From positions 5,746,477 to 5,810,476 of the forward strand of contig PTFA01000028.1 in the NCBI GenBank assembly GCA_003342895.1: a stretch of 64,000 bases of DNA. Reading direction: 5' to 3'. Both the position numbers and the translations under genes were made by a program. Of the stretch, positions 1-13,179 are shown in pieces. Source of the DNA: Casuarius casuarius (lineage: Eukaryota; Chordata; Aves; Casuariiformes; Casuariidae). The notes beneath the pieces are model-generated. The model searched no databases. It was given only the letters and a program-made list of their open reading frames with translations, and had not been told where the DNA came from. The first letter of the stretch is position 1. Each line of letters begins with the position of its first letter.

Positions 1-2243
1 TTCAGTTGTGCAGCTGTGAGTGAAGGCAGCAGATTTTTGCTTGGCTGGCTTTTCACAAAGTGAGACCTTGAAGCAAGGCCTTGCTTCTCTATCCTGAAGA
101 TATTGCTGGCCACTAGAGATTATCATTTGGGACCCTACTTCTTTTCTATTTATTGTTTCAAGTTATGTAACAGTTGTTTAAGATCATTCACTGATGAAGA
201 TGTATTTGGTTGGATGTGATAGAAGATCAGTTACATTATCTTGACAAAATATATTATTGCTCTTAGCTCTCTTCAGGGCAGGATTGGTCATGTAGTAAAG
301 TGATCATATTTTTTAGTAAAAAAAAAAAAAAAAAAATTGCAATTTGTACCCAGTTTAATGAGGGTATTTATGCAAGTAATTCGAGCTCATAAGAATGCTC
401 AGGAAAAAAATACTACTTGTTTTAACCAAACATAGATCAAATACTCTGTTGCATACTTTTTTACTGGCCTGGGTGTTTCTGATTTCTTAAACTAAGCTTT
501 TGGACAAAGCAGAGGATGTGAACTGTCAGCTGCTTCTGCTCATGACCAATGTTCTGGAGGTGCAGTTCAAGTTTCTTCAATACTCGAGTTGTTCGTTTAT
601 TTCTTTTAAGTGATTCATCTTAATTTCTTGTTAAACTTGTCTTGATGGCAGGTTTTTAAAAAGACCTGATGGCTTGATGTACAGCACAGTAGTTGGTACT
701 TCACAGTATTTCTGATTCTCACAAATGTGGTCTACTTTGGGAATTAAAAAGAGGAAGAGTGATGGATTAGAATGAAAGCTTCCTTTGCTTTGAATCTTTG
801 AATGCTAGAAATGATCTGTTAAAAAAATCAGTACAGATGTAGATGATCAAGAGGAATCTAAATATACACAGACATGTGTGAATAAGTAATCCAAGGTATC
901 CTAAAGTATGCTTCATGTGCTCTGTCCTGCAACCTTTTGAAATATCAAAAAAAAACGACCCCGGTTCATATTCTTAAATAGAAGAAGAATAATGTGTATG
1001 TTCTGCTGTGGAAGTACACTTATTCAAACAGCTGACTTTCATAAGTGGCTTTAATCATGAGTTGTCTCCAAACTAATTTGTAGAATCTGTGGGGGCAGAT
1101 TATTAGCTGGTGTAAACTCTTATCACCATTGATTCAATGGAGTTATGACAGTTGAGCTATGACCTAAGAAGCACAGAATTCTTCCAAATTTAACTGATGA
1201 TTTACAGATTGTGTTTTGATTTACAGTTGATATTTGTGTAACTGCAGAATGCTAATTACACTCAGCCAGGCTCCTCTCTCTCTTTGCGGTATGGCAAAAG
1301 ATCCATATGGCCAGCAGCTCCAGTCAGCTGTACATAAAACCAGTGCCGCTGGCAGCATGCTACCTGCCTATTTCTAGTCCTCATCTAATGGCAGGGGGTG
1401 GTGGTGACCCACTGTTGGCATTCCTGGCCTTTGCTGATATGGTAGTTTCCGGGTTTAGTTAAGAGCAGCTGGGAACTGGCTGTGTAGGATTGGTTAAGAT
1501 CATAAAACTGCAAATGGTTCGATTTGATTGCCATTATGTTTGACATATAGTCGTGCCAAGCACATTTATCAAAGATTTCCCTCTAAACTGTACTGCTGTT
1601 CCCTCTTTGGTAAGATCATTTCCAATGTTTTTGCTGTTATAAAATGGTGCACAGGAAGTAGGTTATCGTCAAATGTGTATTTGTTGCACTGACATTACAG
1701 CTATAGAGGATCTAAAATTCATCCTATACAAAGCATAAATGCTTTCTAATAGCTTCCTTGCACCAGGAATGCTGACCTGTAGGTGTGCTATCTTTATATT
1801 GACTCATCGAATACTTTGTAATCAAATCCAGTATGTAACTTCATCTGTGCTTAAATTCATTACCTTCCTTTCTCCCAAGAGAAAATTCTGAAAGATAGAT
1901 TTACAAAGTTTAATTTCTTTTGAATTTAGAAAAACTGTAGGTTTCAGCATTCAAGTTGACAATGGTTTCTGAAAAAAATTGTCATGAAAGCATGCTACTC
2001 ATGGAAACCTATGGTATTCTGTTTTGCAAATGTTTTCATAAATAAATGTCTCTGGTTTCCTACCTGTCATTCCTTACTCATATTGTGAAGATGAAACTCC
2101 TGCGCTCTGTTACAGGTCATTATAAAGTACTGTGCTATCCAGGATTATGACATAGCAGTTTGACATTTTTTTAATGTAAACAGATGTTGCTTATTCAGAA
2201 TCAACAGTTCATAAGGTCTGTAAACTGTTTTCCTTTTTCCTAG
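1..2243 (+). other. TENT2: TENT2 intron (upstream part cut by window edge)
   Basis: AT-rich sequence with no exon that I can recognise on either strand. It contains an A-run near 319-338. It ends in a pyrimidine-rich acceptor (TTTTCCTTTTTCCTAG) directly before the first visible TENT2 exon. It is called intron because the following exon starts inside a codon. Confidence 0.7.
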
Positions 2244-2335
2244 TTGGAGCCATCAAATGATTTCAGTTCGTGAAGCCAAAGCTATTCCAAGACCTGATGG
2301 TATTGAATGGAGAAACAAATTTATTTGTGTGGAAG
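2244..2335 (+). CDS. TENT2: TENT2 coding exon (third from last)
   Basis: The first base completes a split codon. Thirty codons follow (WSHQMISVREAK to NKFICVE) and one G remains at the donor GAAG|GTAAAA. The acceptor is a strong pyrimidine tract ending TAG. Confidence 0.9.
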
Positions 2336-5300
2336 GTAAAATATAAAGCTGCATTATCATTTTTAACTGTTAAGACCTTAAATACTTGAATCTGTCACTT
2401 GGACTTTACCTCAGTCATATTTTAATAATGCATACATGTGACATTTTAGTAGAAAACAGTGTTATCAATGTAGATTGTTTTGTAATTATGTAACAGAGTC
2501 TGTCTGAAAACATTTGAGAAGGAAGCTTTAAGTTCTATAGTGTTTAAAAATAGTTCTCCTGACCTTTTCTTCAAGAGGACTTATTGCCCTGTTACTTTTG
2601 GAACAGGGATCAGGACTTTGAGAAGGAATGGCCTTTATGACAGTAATGTGTGTATTGCTGTTCTATAAAAATAGTCTTCAGTTTTGCCAAGTTTGAGCTT
2701 CTGCGAAAACACAGTGGGCACACCATCAGATTCCTCTCTAGGAATATTCTTTGTTCTAGTAATGCTCTGGCATCTCAAGTTCTAACAGTGACTGATTGTG
2801 CCTATGTTGATTCCTTTGTGGCTACTATTTTTGACTGGCTTTTGACTGTGGAATGTCTCCACAGTAACTGTATGATGTTCTCCAGAACTGGAGGGGTAAA
2901 CCCAGGCTTCCTTTTGGAGCTGCAGCTCTCAGACATCTTAGCTCAGGTGAAGTCGGGCACTAGCACTATCTATGGAACCTGTTTTGTGTCCTCTTGAGGT
3001 CTTAGAGCTGCCACAGGGAGACTCCATGGAGAAGGAAAATGAACAGTTTGCATGCATAGGAGATGAAACTTGGACCAGGGAAAGAAAAAATAATAAATTA
3101 AGAGCAGGATTATGATATTAGAGGGGAGAATGGAGAGGAAAAAAGAAAAGCAGGAAAGGGGACTGGGAGCTGCAGTGTAAACCAGAAACAGTTAACACAA
3201 GCAAATAGGGAAGTGAGAATCAGAAGACAGCAAGTGAAGGGAAATTGGTTGGACAAGAGATCGTGAATAAGGAACCAAGGTGGAGTAGGAGCAGAGTTGG
3301 ATCCAGTGGCTTAGGACACTGGGGTGAGGAGGAAAGGTCTGAAATGAGGAGGGAGGGTGCCTGGGCCCTGGGTTTCAATGGGAGACTCGATTAGGATCAG
3401 GAGATTGAGTAAAGTTTTAGGATAAATGAGGAATGGAATTTTGAGAGGAGCCAAATGGAATGGAAAGAATTGTTAGAGACTGGGAAAATTTAGAGGGGAA
3501 TAAGGCAGAAGTCCGGTGGTTAGACATAAACATTCCTCAGAGGTCTTGCGGGGAAGGGGGGGGGTGCGCGCACACAATTACCTCTATGAGTGCTGCCCTT
3601 TGCAGAGAATAATTACCTACTGGTGAAGTTAGTTGTTCTGTGGAGTAGAGCCATCCAACTTAGCTGTAACCATGTGGATGAGGGTGCGAAGCCACATGGT
3701 AGAATCTCTGTTCTTTGTCTTCTGGAAAAAATCGACTACCAGTCATAGGGAAAAGTACACTGAAAGCTGTTAAAAAGATTGAGATGGCAAAGTCGAGCAT
3801 GCAGAGTTAAGAAACGTGAGAATTAAAGACTATCTGCACAGCTGAAGTGAATCGGGATAGTGTAGTGCAGGTATTGCCAAGGCATTGCCATTCTGAATGT
3901 GGGAGGTGGGAATGCTCTGCAGCTGTGTCTGCTGTTCTCATGTGCTGCTGAGCCGGGGTGGTGCGCGGGGCTGTCTCACGCTTGCTCACTCTCTCTGGAC
4001 ATCAGAAAGTACCTGAATAGTTAGTGTTTTCTTCCATTTGGTTGGAAAATAGAATCTCAGCACAGAAATTGGGCATTTTAGAATTTGTATTAAATGTGCT
4101 TGATTACATATAGCTTTTTCTTAAGAGTGCATTTTGCATTTGAACTATTGAAGAAGCAAATATCTGTAGCTGGCGCATCTGATTCCTTTTTGTTACCAAG
4201 TGCTTCAAGACTTTATTAGTGAGCTTAATCCTCACGTATCAAGTTTTTATTAATAATTTTGAAGGAAAAATTAGATTTCTTACTTCAACTCGGAGTAGGT
4301 TCCATATCTGTAACACCTGTTAAAGTGAACTAGTTTAACAGAAAATATGTAGTTAAACTTCTCTGTACTGTGAGGAGGAGAAGTTTTTAAAAGCTAGATG
4401 AACGGCTTGACGTATTCTAGTTTCCAAGTCTTTGTCAGATTTTTCCATTTAGTGGACTAAAATCTCAGTAACTGTTATTACATGTTGCATATTATTTTTT
4501 AAAAATGTATTTTTTAAAATATATGATAGATTGTAGAAATCTGCCTGCAAGTTGCCATAATTCTACATGTAGCACTATATTTAAGCTTTTTGAAAGAAAA
4601 AGTTGTGTTCTGTTTTAATTTCTTTTAATGTACCTTAATACTGATTCTCACTTGCATTTCTGCACTTTGAAGAATGAATGTAGTATGGGTGCTTTTCTCT
4701 GTTACTTTAAGATACAGCAAGCTACCACCATTAATGGCAATACCAAGAACATCGTTTTTAGTGAACGTTTGGGAACACCCCTTGTCAGAAGCTCTAAAAT
4801 GCTAGTGACTATTCTGGTTTAGTTTAACTCCTGTCTATATCAAATAATATCATATATTCTCCTTTTGAAAAAGATATAGTTTGGAAAAACTAGGAACTTG
4901 GCAGTTCTGTAAGACAATTAATTGACAGTCATTTAGGGAAAACTGTCTATGCTGTGCCTGATTCATGCCTGTATTTATAAATCTTTCGGCTCCAGGAGAA
5001 TTTAATCCACATGTTAAATTCCTTTCTAAAAATAATTCTTCAGAGCTTGTTTTGCTGCAGTTTTGAAGTTTTATGGTTTCTTGTATTTTTGTTGGGGAAG
5101 GTGATCCCCTTCCCTCCAGTATCACAATGTTGAAGTTGTTTCACTTTTCTTTTAATTCTGTGTGAACAAAATAATTCACGATGGATTCTCACTGTCCTGA
5201 TCCTTAGAAAATGTTAGTGGTGTAAATAGTTGCTGATTGCTAAATTATTCTTGCTGTGTTCCAGGGAATGAACTTGTCTTTTAACAGTTGGTAAATATGC

Positions 5301-8300
5301 AAGAAGACTAAAGGGAAGACGTGAGTCAGCTTTTGTGGCTAGGAGGAGTGCCTTCCCCCCCCCGCTGTCAGTTTTAGAAGACTGTACAGCTTTGCTCTTG
5401 TTACTTTTAAAAAGTATTTCTTTCGTACAGCATTAAATATATAAACATCCTACCATTAAAGAAACAGCATCAAATATAAGAAATGTAGAAGAAATGCTCT
5501 ACTGCTTCACGTGGTAAGGGATATGGAATTCTTAGTAGCAGTAAGTCACTGTACCAAATTATGTGACTAGATTTAGAGGGCTACATACTTTTTTATTATT
5601 ATTATTTGATTGCCAATATTCTGCTCTGATATGATGCTCCAATGTACGATGCACTCTAGAGTAAAATAAATCTACCTGTAAACATCCATTAAAATACTTT
5701 GTAGGTAGTTTGAAGAAAAACCTTCTAGGAATATGCTAAATGCAACATTTATTGCTTGGAACAATCTCCTTGATTGAGAGTTTAAATAGCTTTCAGTATT
5801 AAGAACTCAAAGCCGTGGAATGTTTTCCAGATTTGAAGTCCCAGTCTCCGTAATGTCAGAATCCCTTCTGATGTGTGCTTAATGTGTTATTTCACTCTAT
5901 ATGTCTCTATCGAAATAAAAGTAATTCATAACCAACTAAATGTAAGTGTTACCTGATTTAGCAAAGACTTCTGTTGTTCCTTGGCCCTTAAGGACTTTCA
6001 TGCATTCTGCCAGTGTGAAATATGCCACATGTTATTTAAGCATTTCTCTAGTAAGGCAAGAAAAAACTGTATAAAGTCTGTTTGCAGTGCATTGTAATGA
6101 ATAGTATTTGCATCATAATTCTTTAGTATCTGTTTGTTTACTGTAATGTAGGCAACCGTATCAGTAGCAAGGAGTACTTTTAAATCTGTCAATAAAAAAA
6201 AAAAAGTTCCCAACTACTGATTATGCTGGCAAGAAACCAGTAAGCATCACATAAATTTTTAGTCTATTGGAAACAGAAGAGGAAAGCCTCAAATCGTCAA
6301 CTTATGAATAGATAACGTAGAATAGATTTTAACTAATAAAATATATTTTTATGACTAGTTAGTAGTTTTTACATAAAAAGTTGTGAATATTTTGCTGTAC
6401 TTCATGTATTTCACTGAAAAGCTATTGAATGACATGAATCTAAAGTGGACAGTTCCAGGAGGGGATATGCGCAGTAAGTTTCAAAGTATTTTAATATGCC
6501 AAATCATATTCTAATAGGTCATCTCAAACTATTAAGCAGTCACAAGTAATTACAGATGCATGAATTCAGCACAGCCATAGCATACTTCGGAAATAGTCTG
6601 ATTTTATTGTGAATTACTTATTGCTCTAATATTAGAGTGTCTGGGGGTTTGGGGGGAGGAATGAATAGTATGTATACATAGAGATGCAGAAGCAAAATGG
6701 ACTCAGCTACTAAAAACCCTCTTGGGATGTAATGGTGTGTTGTCTCCTCTGCTTTTTTTGCCTGATTACTTGCTTAGTGAAGACAGCTTAACGCTTATGT
6801 TCTTAACGCTTTTAATGTTTGTGTTTGATCTTGCAGAGCCTTTTGATGGGACAAACACCGCCAGAGCTGTACATGAAAAACAGAAGTTTGACATTATCAA
6901 AGACGAATTTATGAAGGTAAAAATTGCATCCAATTTAATCTTTCCAGGCACTTTGGTCTTCAAGATATTTGTGCAAATGGTGGTCAGTGAACCTGCCTGT
7001 TTCTGATGTTATGATTGCTTTTGTATTTTGTTTTTTATAAACGTGTGTGTGTGTATAAACTTATTCTGAAAAATTTGGGAGGGAAATCATGTAGTAGAAG
7101 TATTTATTAATGTCTGTATGCCATTAAGGATCTGGCTTAAGTTGAAATAGGTGCCTAAAATAGTAAACCTTGTCTTAGAATTCTAAATTTTACACCTGAA
7201 AATATTTTAATGATAGCTGATAGCTTTAGAATCACAACTTTATCTGCATTCATTATTTCAAAACTGTATGTGTATGTCTATCTCATAATTTGTTGGAAAC
7301 ATTCCTATTTCTGGCAAAAAGAAGGAAATGAATGCCAGATATTTGCAATAAAATAAATATTTTAAGGTGTTGTCTTTATGTAGTCAGAAAAGGGTGACTT
7401 TTTGCTTTGCAATTCTGTTCAGAAAAGTCAGTTACCTTGTATTTAGCCATTTAAACATATAAAATACTGAACTGTTCACACTGCTTTACACAAAATATTT
7501 GATTTTGTGAATTTGTTACAGCAGTGGTTTACAGAGTAGTTTGGGCTCACACATTGTGAAATCAGAGTGAACTTTCTTTTCAGAGTTCTCAATTTAAAAT
7601 GGTTTTAAAGCTGTGTGGCTTTCTGAAAAAATGTCCTAGCGGTGGTTTGGTTCAAAATATCTGGAAATCTGTATGCTAGAATGTTATGGCCATGAAAACA
7701 TTTCCTCCTTATTTGGAACCATAAGAAATGACAGTTGCTTAAAACAAGTACTTGTGAATGTGTCTGCCCCCTCCCCCTCTTTTTTTAAAACCCTAAGGAA
7801 TCTCTTTCTCTCATTGCCATTGAGAGATTATTTTCCCTGAGGGGATTTTATTACACATTGTAGTTAAAATGGGCTCTGCATAAAGACAGGAGGTTCAATG
7901 CAATTATTTGCAGGTTCATGGCCTAACAGATATGACAGAGTTGTCCTCGATTCCAGGACAGAATACAGAAAAAAGTGGGAATAACCTATTTTAAAGACAT
8001 AAGCTCAGGAAATGTCAGAGGATAACTTCTTATGTCGGGCACTTTCACATGTGTGAATTTGAGACAATCATTTTTCAGTCAGAATATCAATGTAATGTTT
8101 AAAGAATGTTAACATCTCAGTCTCCACAAATCCTCTGCCTTCTTGAAAGGATATACATTTCTCAACAGTTCATTGCATTTTGTGCATCTTTGGATTCTTC
8201 CTCCCTAGGAAAGAAATCTCTTTTCAAGAGGGAAAAAGTACCAACTTTTTTTTTTTTTTTTTTGTGGATCTGTGGGGCTTAATGCTTACAATGGTATTTA

Positions 8301-8432
8301 AGCATTAATGGCAAAGAAGATGATTTAGCCTTTTAAAACCTTTTACTTTTTCCCCAGTCTTGGCAGATATTACGAGACAAGAAAGACTTGAACTGTGTAT
8401 TACCTTTAAGAACAACAATACAGAAAAGATAA
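2244..8432 (+). CDS. TENT2: TENT2 (PAPD4/GLD2) poly(A) RNA polymerase, C-terminal three exons (5'-partial)
   Basis: Spliced coding segments 2244-2335, 6837-6916 and 8358-8432 (TAA) join in phase to give about 81 residues. The joined peptide contains WSHQMISVREAKAIPRPDG, then EEPFDGTNTARAVHEKQKFD, and ends in TTIQKR. This matches the C terminus of vertebrate GLD2. The PFDGTNTAR segment is the nucleotide-recognition part of the PAP-associated domain of non-canonical poly(A) polymerases. The enzyme adds adenosines to cytoplasmic mRNAs and some microRNAs, typically recruited by RNA-binding partners such as CPEB because it lacks its own RNA-binding domain. The catalytic nucleotidyltransferase half lies upstream of the window. 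CMYA5 follows on the same strand 5.3 kb after the stop, the order seen in human 5q14. Family recognition is from memory of the human protein; exon ends are from GT/AG sites and phase. Confidence 0.93.
2336..6836 (+). other. TENT2: TENT2 intron
   Basis: A 4.5-kb intron with GT...AG ends. It is AT-rich except for an unusually purine-rich stretch at about 3020-3535 that ends beside a G-run and a GC-alternating motif near 3556-3570. I see no exon, RNA gene or recognised transposon. The short open frame 2650-2997 looks like chance. Confidence 0.75.
3020..3535. repeat. Purine-rich tract in TENT2 intron
   Basis: About 500 bp in which A and G strongly predominate on the plus strand (for example GGGGAGAATGGAGAGGAAAA), not built of a simple short unit. 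Origin unknown; it may be an old degenerate repeat. Confidence 0.5.
6837..6916 (+). CDS. TENT2: TENT2 coding exon (second from last)
   Basis: The exon starts with AG completing the split Glu codon and continues PFDGTNTARAVHEKQKFD to FMK. It ends on a codon boundary at ATGAAG|GTAAAA. It carries the PFDGTN motif of the PAP-associated domain. Confidence 0.93.
6917..8357 (+). other. TENT2: TENT2 last intron
   Basis: A 1.4-kb intron. It holds a short GT run (7043-7054), a long T-run (about 8246-8263), a perfect 10-bp inverted repeat (8279-8308) and a pyrimidine-rich acceptor ending CCCCAG at 8357. Nothing coding is seen. Confidence 0.75.
8279..8308. repeat. TENT2: Perfect 10-bp stem-loop before the last TENT2 exon
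   Basis: Arms TTAATGCTTA (8279-8288) and TAAGCATTAA (8299-8308) with a 10-nt loop, about 50 nt upstream of the acceptor AG. Both arms contain TTAAT, which fits the branch-point pattern yTnAy. Confidence 0.85.
8358..8432 (+). CDS. TENT2: TENT2 terminal coding exon with stop
   Basis: Twenty-four codons from SWQILRDKKDLN to TTIQKR, then TAA at 8430-8432. Human GLD2 ends similarly (basic Lys-Arg C terminus after an Asp-Leu-Asn segment). The frame is fixed by the preceding phase-0 exon. Confidence 0.9.
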   Translation, partial: SWQILRDKKDLNCVLPLRTTIQKR

Positions 8433-9485
8433 CCGACTTCTTTCATTTCCTCCTTATTGGATCCTGCTGAAATAAAGAACAGTATCAAAATCAAGATGCA
8501 GTTACCCCATGGTTTTTTTATGACGTGTTTTTCTCTTTAAACTTTTGTTAAGGAAATGTTTATAAGAAAGATTGCATATTTTATTATTGACATTTGTTAA
8601 TACAGCTGTTCATTCAAAGATACATTTTCTGAAAATGCTTGCATTGTTGACTTCTAGAAGAGACCGTTGTGACTCAAAAAGCAGCCCACAGGAATAAATC
8701 CATTTTAAGGAAAGTATTGGAATATATTGACTTGTTGTTTCCATAATCTGTGTAATCAGTAGTTCAGACACATTTAACCATGAAATAAAGGAATTCAGAG
8801 CTAAACAATGTGCGAGTCTGACTGTATCCTTAAGGCATTGCACACAATACACACTTTAGTGAACAGACAGCCTGTGCTTTACATCTGCTTAACGCAGTAT
8901 GCACTTTTGCTCAACTTGGCACCTTCCAATTTTATTTCCCTTTTACATGGAACAACAAGCAACAGTTTATGAAAATTAAACTAGATTATATTTGGTAGTG
9001 TTCTGGATACCAGGAACTGTAATCTAAACTGGAATTTTCAAGCAGCAGATCTACTACAAAGAAGTTGAAATAAAAAATGACAAATCAATATATGTAAATA
9101 CTTCATATTCACACAGAGTTGTCCACATAACTTTTAGTGCTTCCTTTTACATATTTGAAGTAGTAATGTCTGCAAACAAACACTCCCCCCCGCTACAATA
9201 AGCCGGGCTTTTGTTTTAATTTTGTGTAAATATTTGTAAATTGGTCAGCTACTGTAAATTAAATTTAAATAATCTTGAGAATTTTAGCTTTTCCAAAAAA
9301 AGTTGTGAAACTTCTTTTAGACCTGCTGTAGCACAGTTTGTGCCTCTCATGTATTTGTTATTGAAGACCAATTCATTGTTAAAACTGTACTTATCATTGA
9401 TGTCAAATTCATATTTTCATTTTTTTTAAGTTTAATATTTTGTATGGTGTCCAGTGGAATAAAGTTTATATGGAAAATACAGCTC
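8433..9485 (+). other. TENT2: TENT2 3' UTR (probable extent)
   Basis: AT-rich sequence after the TENT2 stop with AATAAA at 8784-8789 and 9458-9463. The second is followed within about 30 nt by a T/GT-rich element, so I place the main cleavage site near 9480-9490. Two exact Pumilio elements (TGTAAATA) lie at 9093-9100 and 9225-9232. The human transcript also has a long 3' UTR. The 3' end is inferred and could be further downstream. Confidence 0.55.
9458..9463 (+). promoter_or_regulatory. TENT2: Candidate TENT2 poly(A) signal AATAAA
   Basis: A canonical hexamer 1.03 kb after the TENT2 stop. It is followed by a T-rich and then GT-rich stretch (CTCTTTTTTCTAGTTTGATG), the usual downstream element arrangement. 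Confidence 0.5.
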
Positions 9486-12400
9486 TTTTTTCTAGTTTGA
9501 TGTTACTTTGTATTGGATATTTTAAATATTTGCTATTTCCTATAACTATGTAGAAAAGGAAATGCTACGTATAAGTCAAGGTCCTTGTTAAAAATCATAA
9601 ACTTCTGTGTGGCTGTTTTGCATTGCACCTGAGTACAGGTAAAAGTTTCATCCACTGCTGTTTCTAATGAGATTCTGAAAGCCCTTATAACAGTGTAAAA
9701 TAACAAGCAATGTTTTTTCTTGTGCAGATTTTAAGTTTTAATTTTTTTCAAGTTTTTGAATTTAAAGTTTAGAAACTGTAAACTTTTTGCCTACTGTGAG
9801 GTTACTTAGCACTCGCACTTGATTGTGATCTAGTCTATCTAGTATTCTGGCTTGCTTTTGGAAAACAGCTTCCTTCTACACTTTAAACAGTCTTCTTGGT
9901 TTTATCGGACTCTGGCAATTCACAAAAATGTTCTCATTCCATATATATGTTCCCCCTCTCTACCCCACCTCTTAGTAAGGTGGTAGTCTTGGTCTCAATG
10001 AAACATTCACTTTATAAATGACCTGTTTTATGTAAAATGCAACCGAAGTTTTTAGTACAGAATTATGCCTGGCTTCTAACATGCTCTGCAAGCCCTAGAT
10101 GGATTTTTATAATATGCTCCTTTTAAAAGGTGGTGGCTCTTTGTCTACAAAACTCTCTCTAAATAAGATAACTAGGCAGGGACATGCATATTCAAACTTG
10201 GAAAAACTGCATTTTGAGTGAGCTGGATGTGAGGTATGAAACTGTATACGTATGTGTATCCCACAAGACTTTGCATCTGAGAACTTCGCAGCAGAAAGAA
10301 AAATAAACGTCACCTAAGGAGTTAACATATCCCACACTTTAAATTATTGTGCCATGTTTGAAATTGCTTCTTAACATCTGTTTTAAAATAATTCTGTCAT
10401 TTTCCTGTAACTTGATAACAATTGGCCTATAGACCCACCAACTCGGTGATCTTTTTAATACAAGCCAAGATCTGTAACTACAATGGCCTGTGCATTTAAA
10501 AAGAATCTTATTGCAATTTTGTTCTTAAATTCTTGTACTTTTGATAAGCTCTGTAATCAGAAACATGAAGTCCAGATGGTGATTTTCCCAAATGTAGGGG
10601 CACAGGCGTGTTCATCACATCCTGTCTAACGACAGAAAACCGCCTGGTAATTCACAGTGTGTTAGCTAAGCTGCAGGTACTATCCAATGACGAATGCAAG
10701 GTGATGTGTCTTGGTTTAGCTGAGTGGCCGCCAAAGTACTGCCATATTCCTATGTAAGATAAGATAATCTCTCTGTAGCTATTTGCAAGTGGTTCATCTG
10801 GCAAAAGCAAGGAGAGTGGCAGTACTCGCGTGTATTAAAGAGCAGCCCAAGCGATTCAGAAAGCAAACTTTACCAAATTCATATTGTAGTATTCTTCCCT
10901 CAAGACAAACAAAAGCGGCAGCACTTCCTGTGGAAATGCTAGACAACTGGAACAACAACCAGTGAACGTAATGAGATTTGTTACATAGTGGGCTGTAACT
11001 TTTGACAGAAAATATCAGATAGAATATCACAAAATGAATTGTTTTGGGATGGGGGTGGAGGTTCTACATAGGCTGAAGGTGTTGAAAGAAAATTTAATGA
11101 CCTAGGTTTTTATCTACTCTGGGCAGGTAACCAGAGTGAGGAAGTCCACTAATAGCTATCATAAAATCTTAGTGTTAATGCGAAGTTTTCCCTTTCTCCT
11201 CAACTTCAAAATAAAAACCTTGGTGTACTCCATATAGGGACTTAGGAATAGTTTTCTGGAAGACCTTCTGTAAAAGGTCTGTTTTTTTCATGGCTGACTG
11301 AGGTCTCAGTGTCTGTGTAAGATGACAGCATCTCTGAGGCTTCTCACTGGCTTGAAGAAAAATGCTTTAGTTCAGCTCTATTATTTTTTAGGAGCAGCTT
11401 TGGCATCGGTTTCATGTGCTGTTTCTCACTTTATACGATGTCAGAACTTGCTAATGTCTCATACAGGATTTTAAGAACTCTCTTTTGTCCTCTAGCTGTG
11501 CTTTTAATAGAGGCCCAGATTTGTATGGGAGAACCAAATGACTTTGGGAGCAAGAGCATCCCATTAATAAAAGTAGTGCCAGAATTGGCATAGGCTGTGT
11601 ATTGTGAAACCTAGTTTATCTTACCAATTTCTTGCTCTTAGTTCTCCTTAAATGTGTTTTGAACCAACTTGGGGGAAAAAATAGCATCAAATGAAGCATA
11701 CATAATGTAGTCTGTATGTAAAGGTGTTCTGATGTTATGAGAGGTTGTTTTTAAGAAATTCTTTACAAAGAATTCAATGTATAATGGTTCTGAGAAACTG
11801 AAGGGTGACATGGTGATTTGGGAGATACAGGGTGAAACGTTTATCCAGCAGCCATAGTAAATAGATAGAAGGGGAGTTGCAGTTAAGTTAAAGTAGCCTT
11901 TGTGAAGAGCATTCTGGATGCCTATTTAGAAGCAATGCTTTACTTGAACATAGGTTTCTGGACCCAATTCATGGTATATTTGGTGTTAAATGTAAGTCTA
12001 TCAGAGAATGTCACTCTTGATCCAATGGGCTGTTCTTCTTGCTTTGGGGATCTCATGTATATTCTGTAGAGTTCTTGTTTTCACTAGGAATCCTGTTGAT
12101 CTGTTAATCCTTGTATGTACCGATATGCATCTTCCACTCTTACATTTATTATACAGAGAATATAATGCTTGTAAGAAGAGCATGAAAGAGCATGCTATTT
12201 TGGTCTACTTACAGGGCAAATTAAGTTGTGAGAAATACACCAGCTCTGAAAATAACTTGAATGCATCCTGGTAAAAGGGTTGTCACCTTCCTCTTGTGTT
12301 GAACATTGAATCAAAACTTGTGTAATGTACATGTTCTTCCTCTATAAGCATTTCTGCAAGACTGCAATACTGTTGTCTTCCATATGTAAGGAATACCTTA

Positions 12401-13170
12401 AAAGCAAAATCTCCATTGTGCTGTGTTCCCTGTCGCTGTGCTCATGATAAAATCTGGAGTTTAATTTTAGTATCCATTTCTAGCACACTTGTTTAAAAAA
12501 ATTATGTTTTGGTGTAGAGTACGCCTTGTAAATTGTATGCTATAGGCCTCAGTGGGTAGGTTGGGGGAAAATGTTTTCTTTCTGTACATGCTGTTTAGGA
12601 AATATTTTACAACATGTAAATTTGTCAGTAGAATTTTAATTTTGCACTGCAGGGAAAGCTTGTGCTTGGAAATAACAGCTCGGGTATTTCCGTTCTTAGA
12701 ATTCCAGGACGAGTTTGCTGATTGATTTACAACCAGCCATTTATTTGAAGATCCAAAAGAGGAAAAATGGGAATAGAGTTATACTGTGTATACAATATTT
12801 TATACCTGAAAACATTTGGAAGTTCTTTATTTATAATCCGAGTCTGACTGTGTCTCTGTTATTTAAAAAAAAGGGGGGGGGGGGCGATTTCTTTGGTTAG
12901 TACAGTTTGGAAATGTTTCCATTTCATCTGTGAAAAGCACTGCATTTTGTATGAAAATGGAGAATAATAAAGGACAAAGGTGACTTATTGTCAACTCTGG
13001 ATAGTGATATTTTTTTGTCTTTGCTTCCAATTAATATTGGTTCCAGCCCGTTGGAAGGGGAGGAGAGGAAATTCGAAATGCCCTGTGAATTAATGCCTCA
13101 GCAAATTTAGGAGTTCAGATACATTCCCTGCACGTCATTAAAAATTACAGTGCATCTGATAGCTCTTACA
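9486..13170. other. TENT2-CMYA5 intergenic region or extended TENT2 3' UTR
   Basis: AT-rich, without convincing open frames. Further hexamers occur near 10301, 11210 and at 12966-12971; the last is followed by a TTTTTTTGTC element and could end a long TENT2 UTR only about 0.7 kb before the CMYA5 start codon. A G12 run sits at 12873-12884. I see nothing else I can name. Confidence 0.5.
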
Positions 13171-13179
13171 CTGCTGTAT

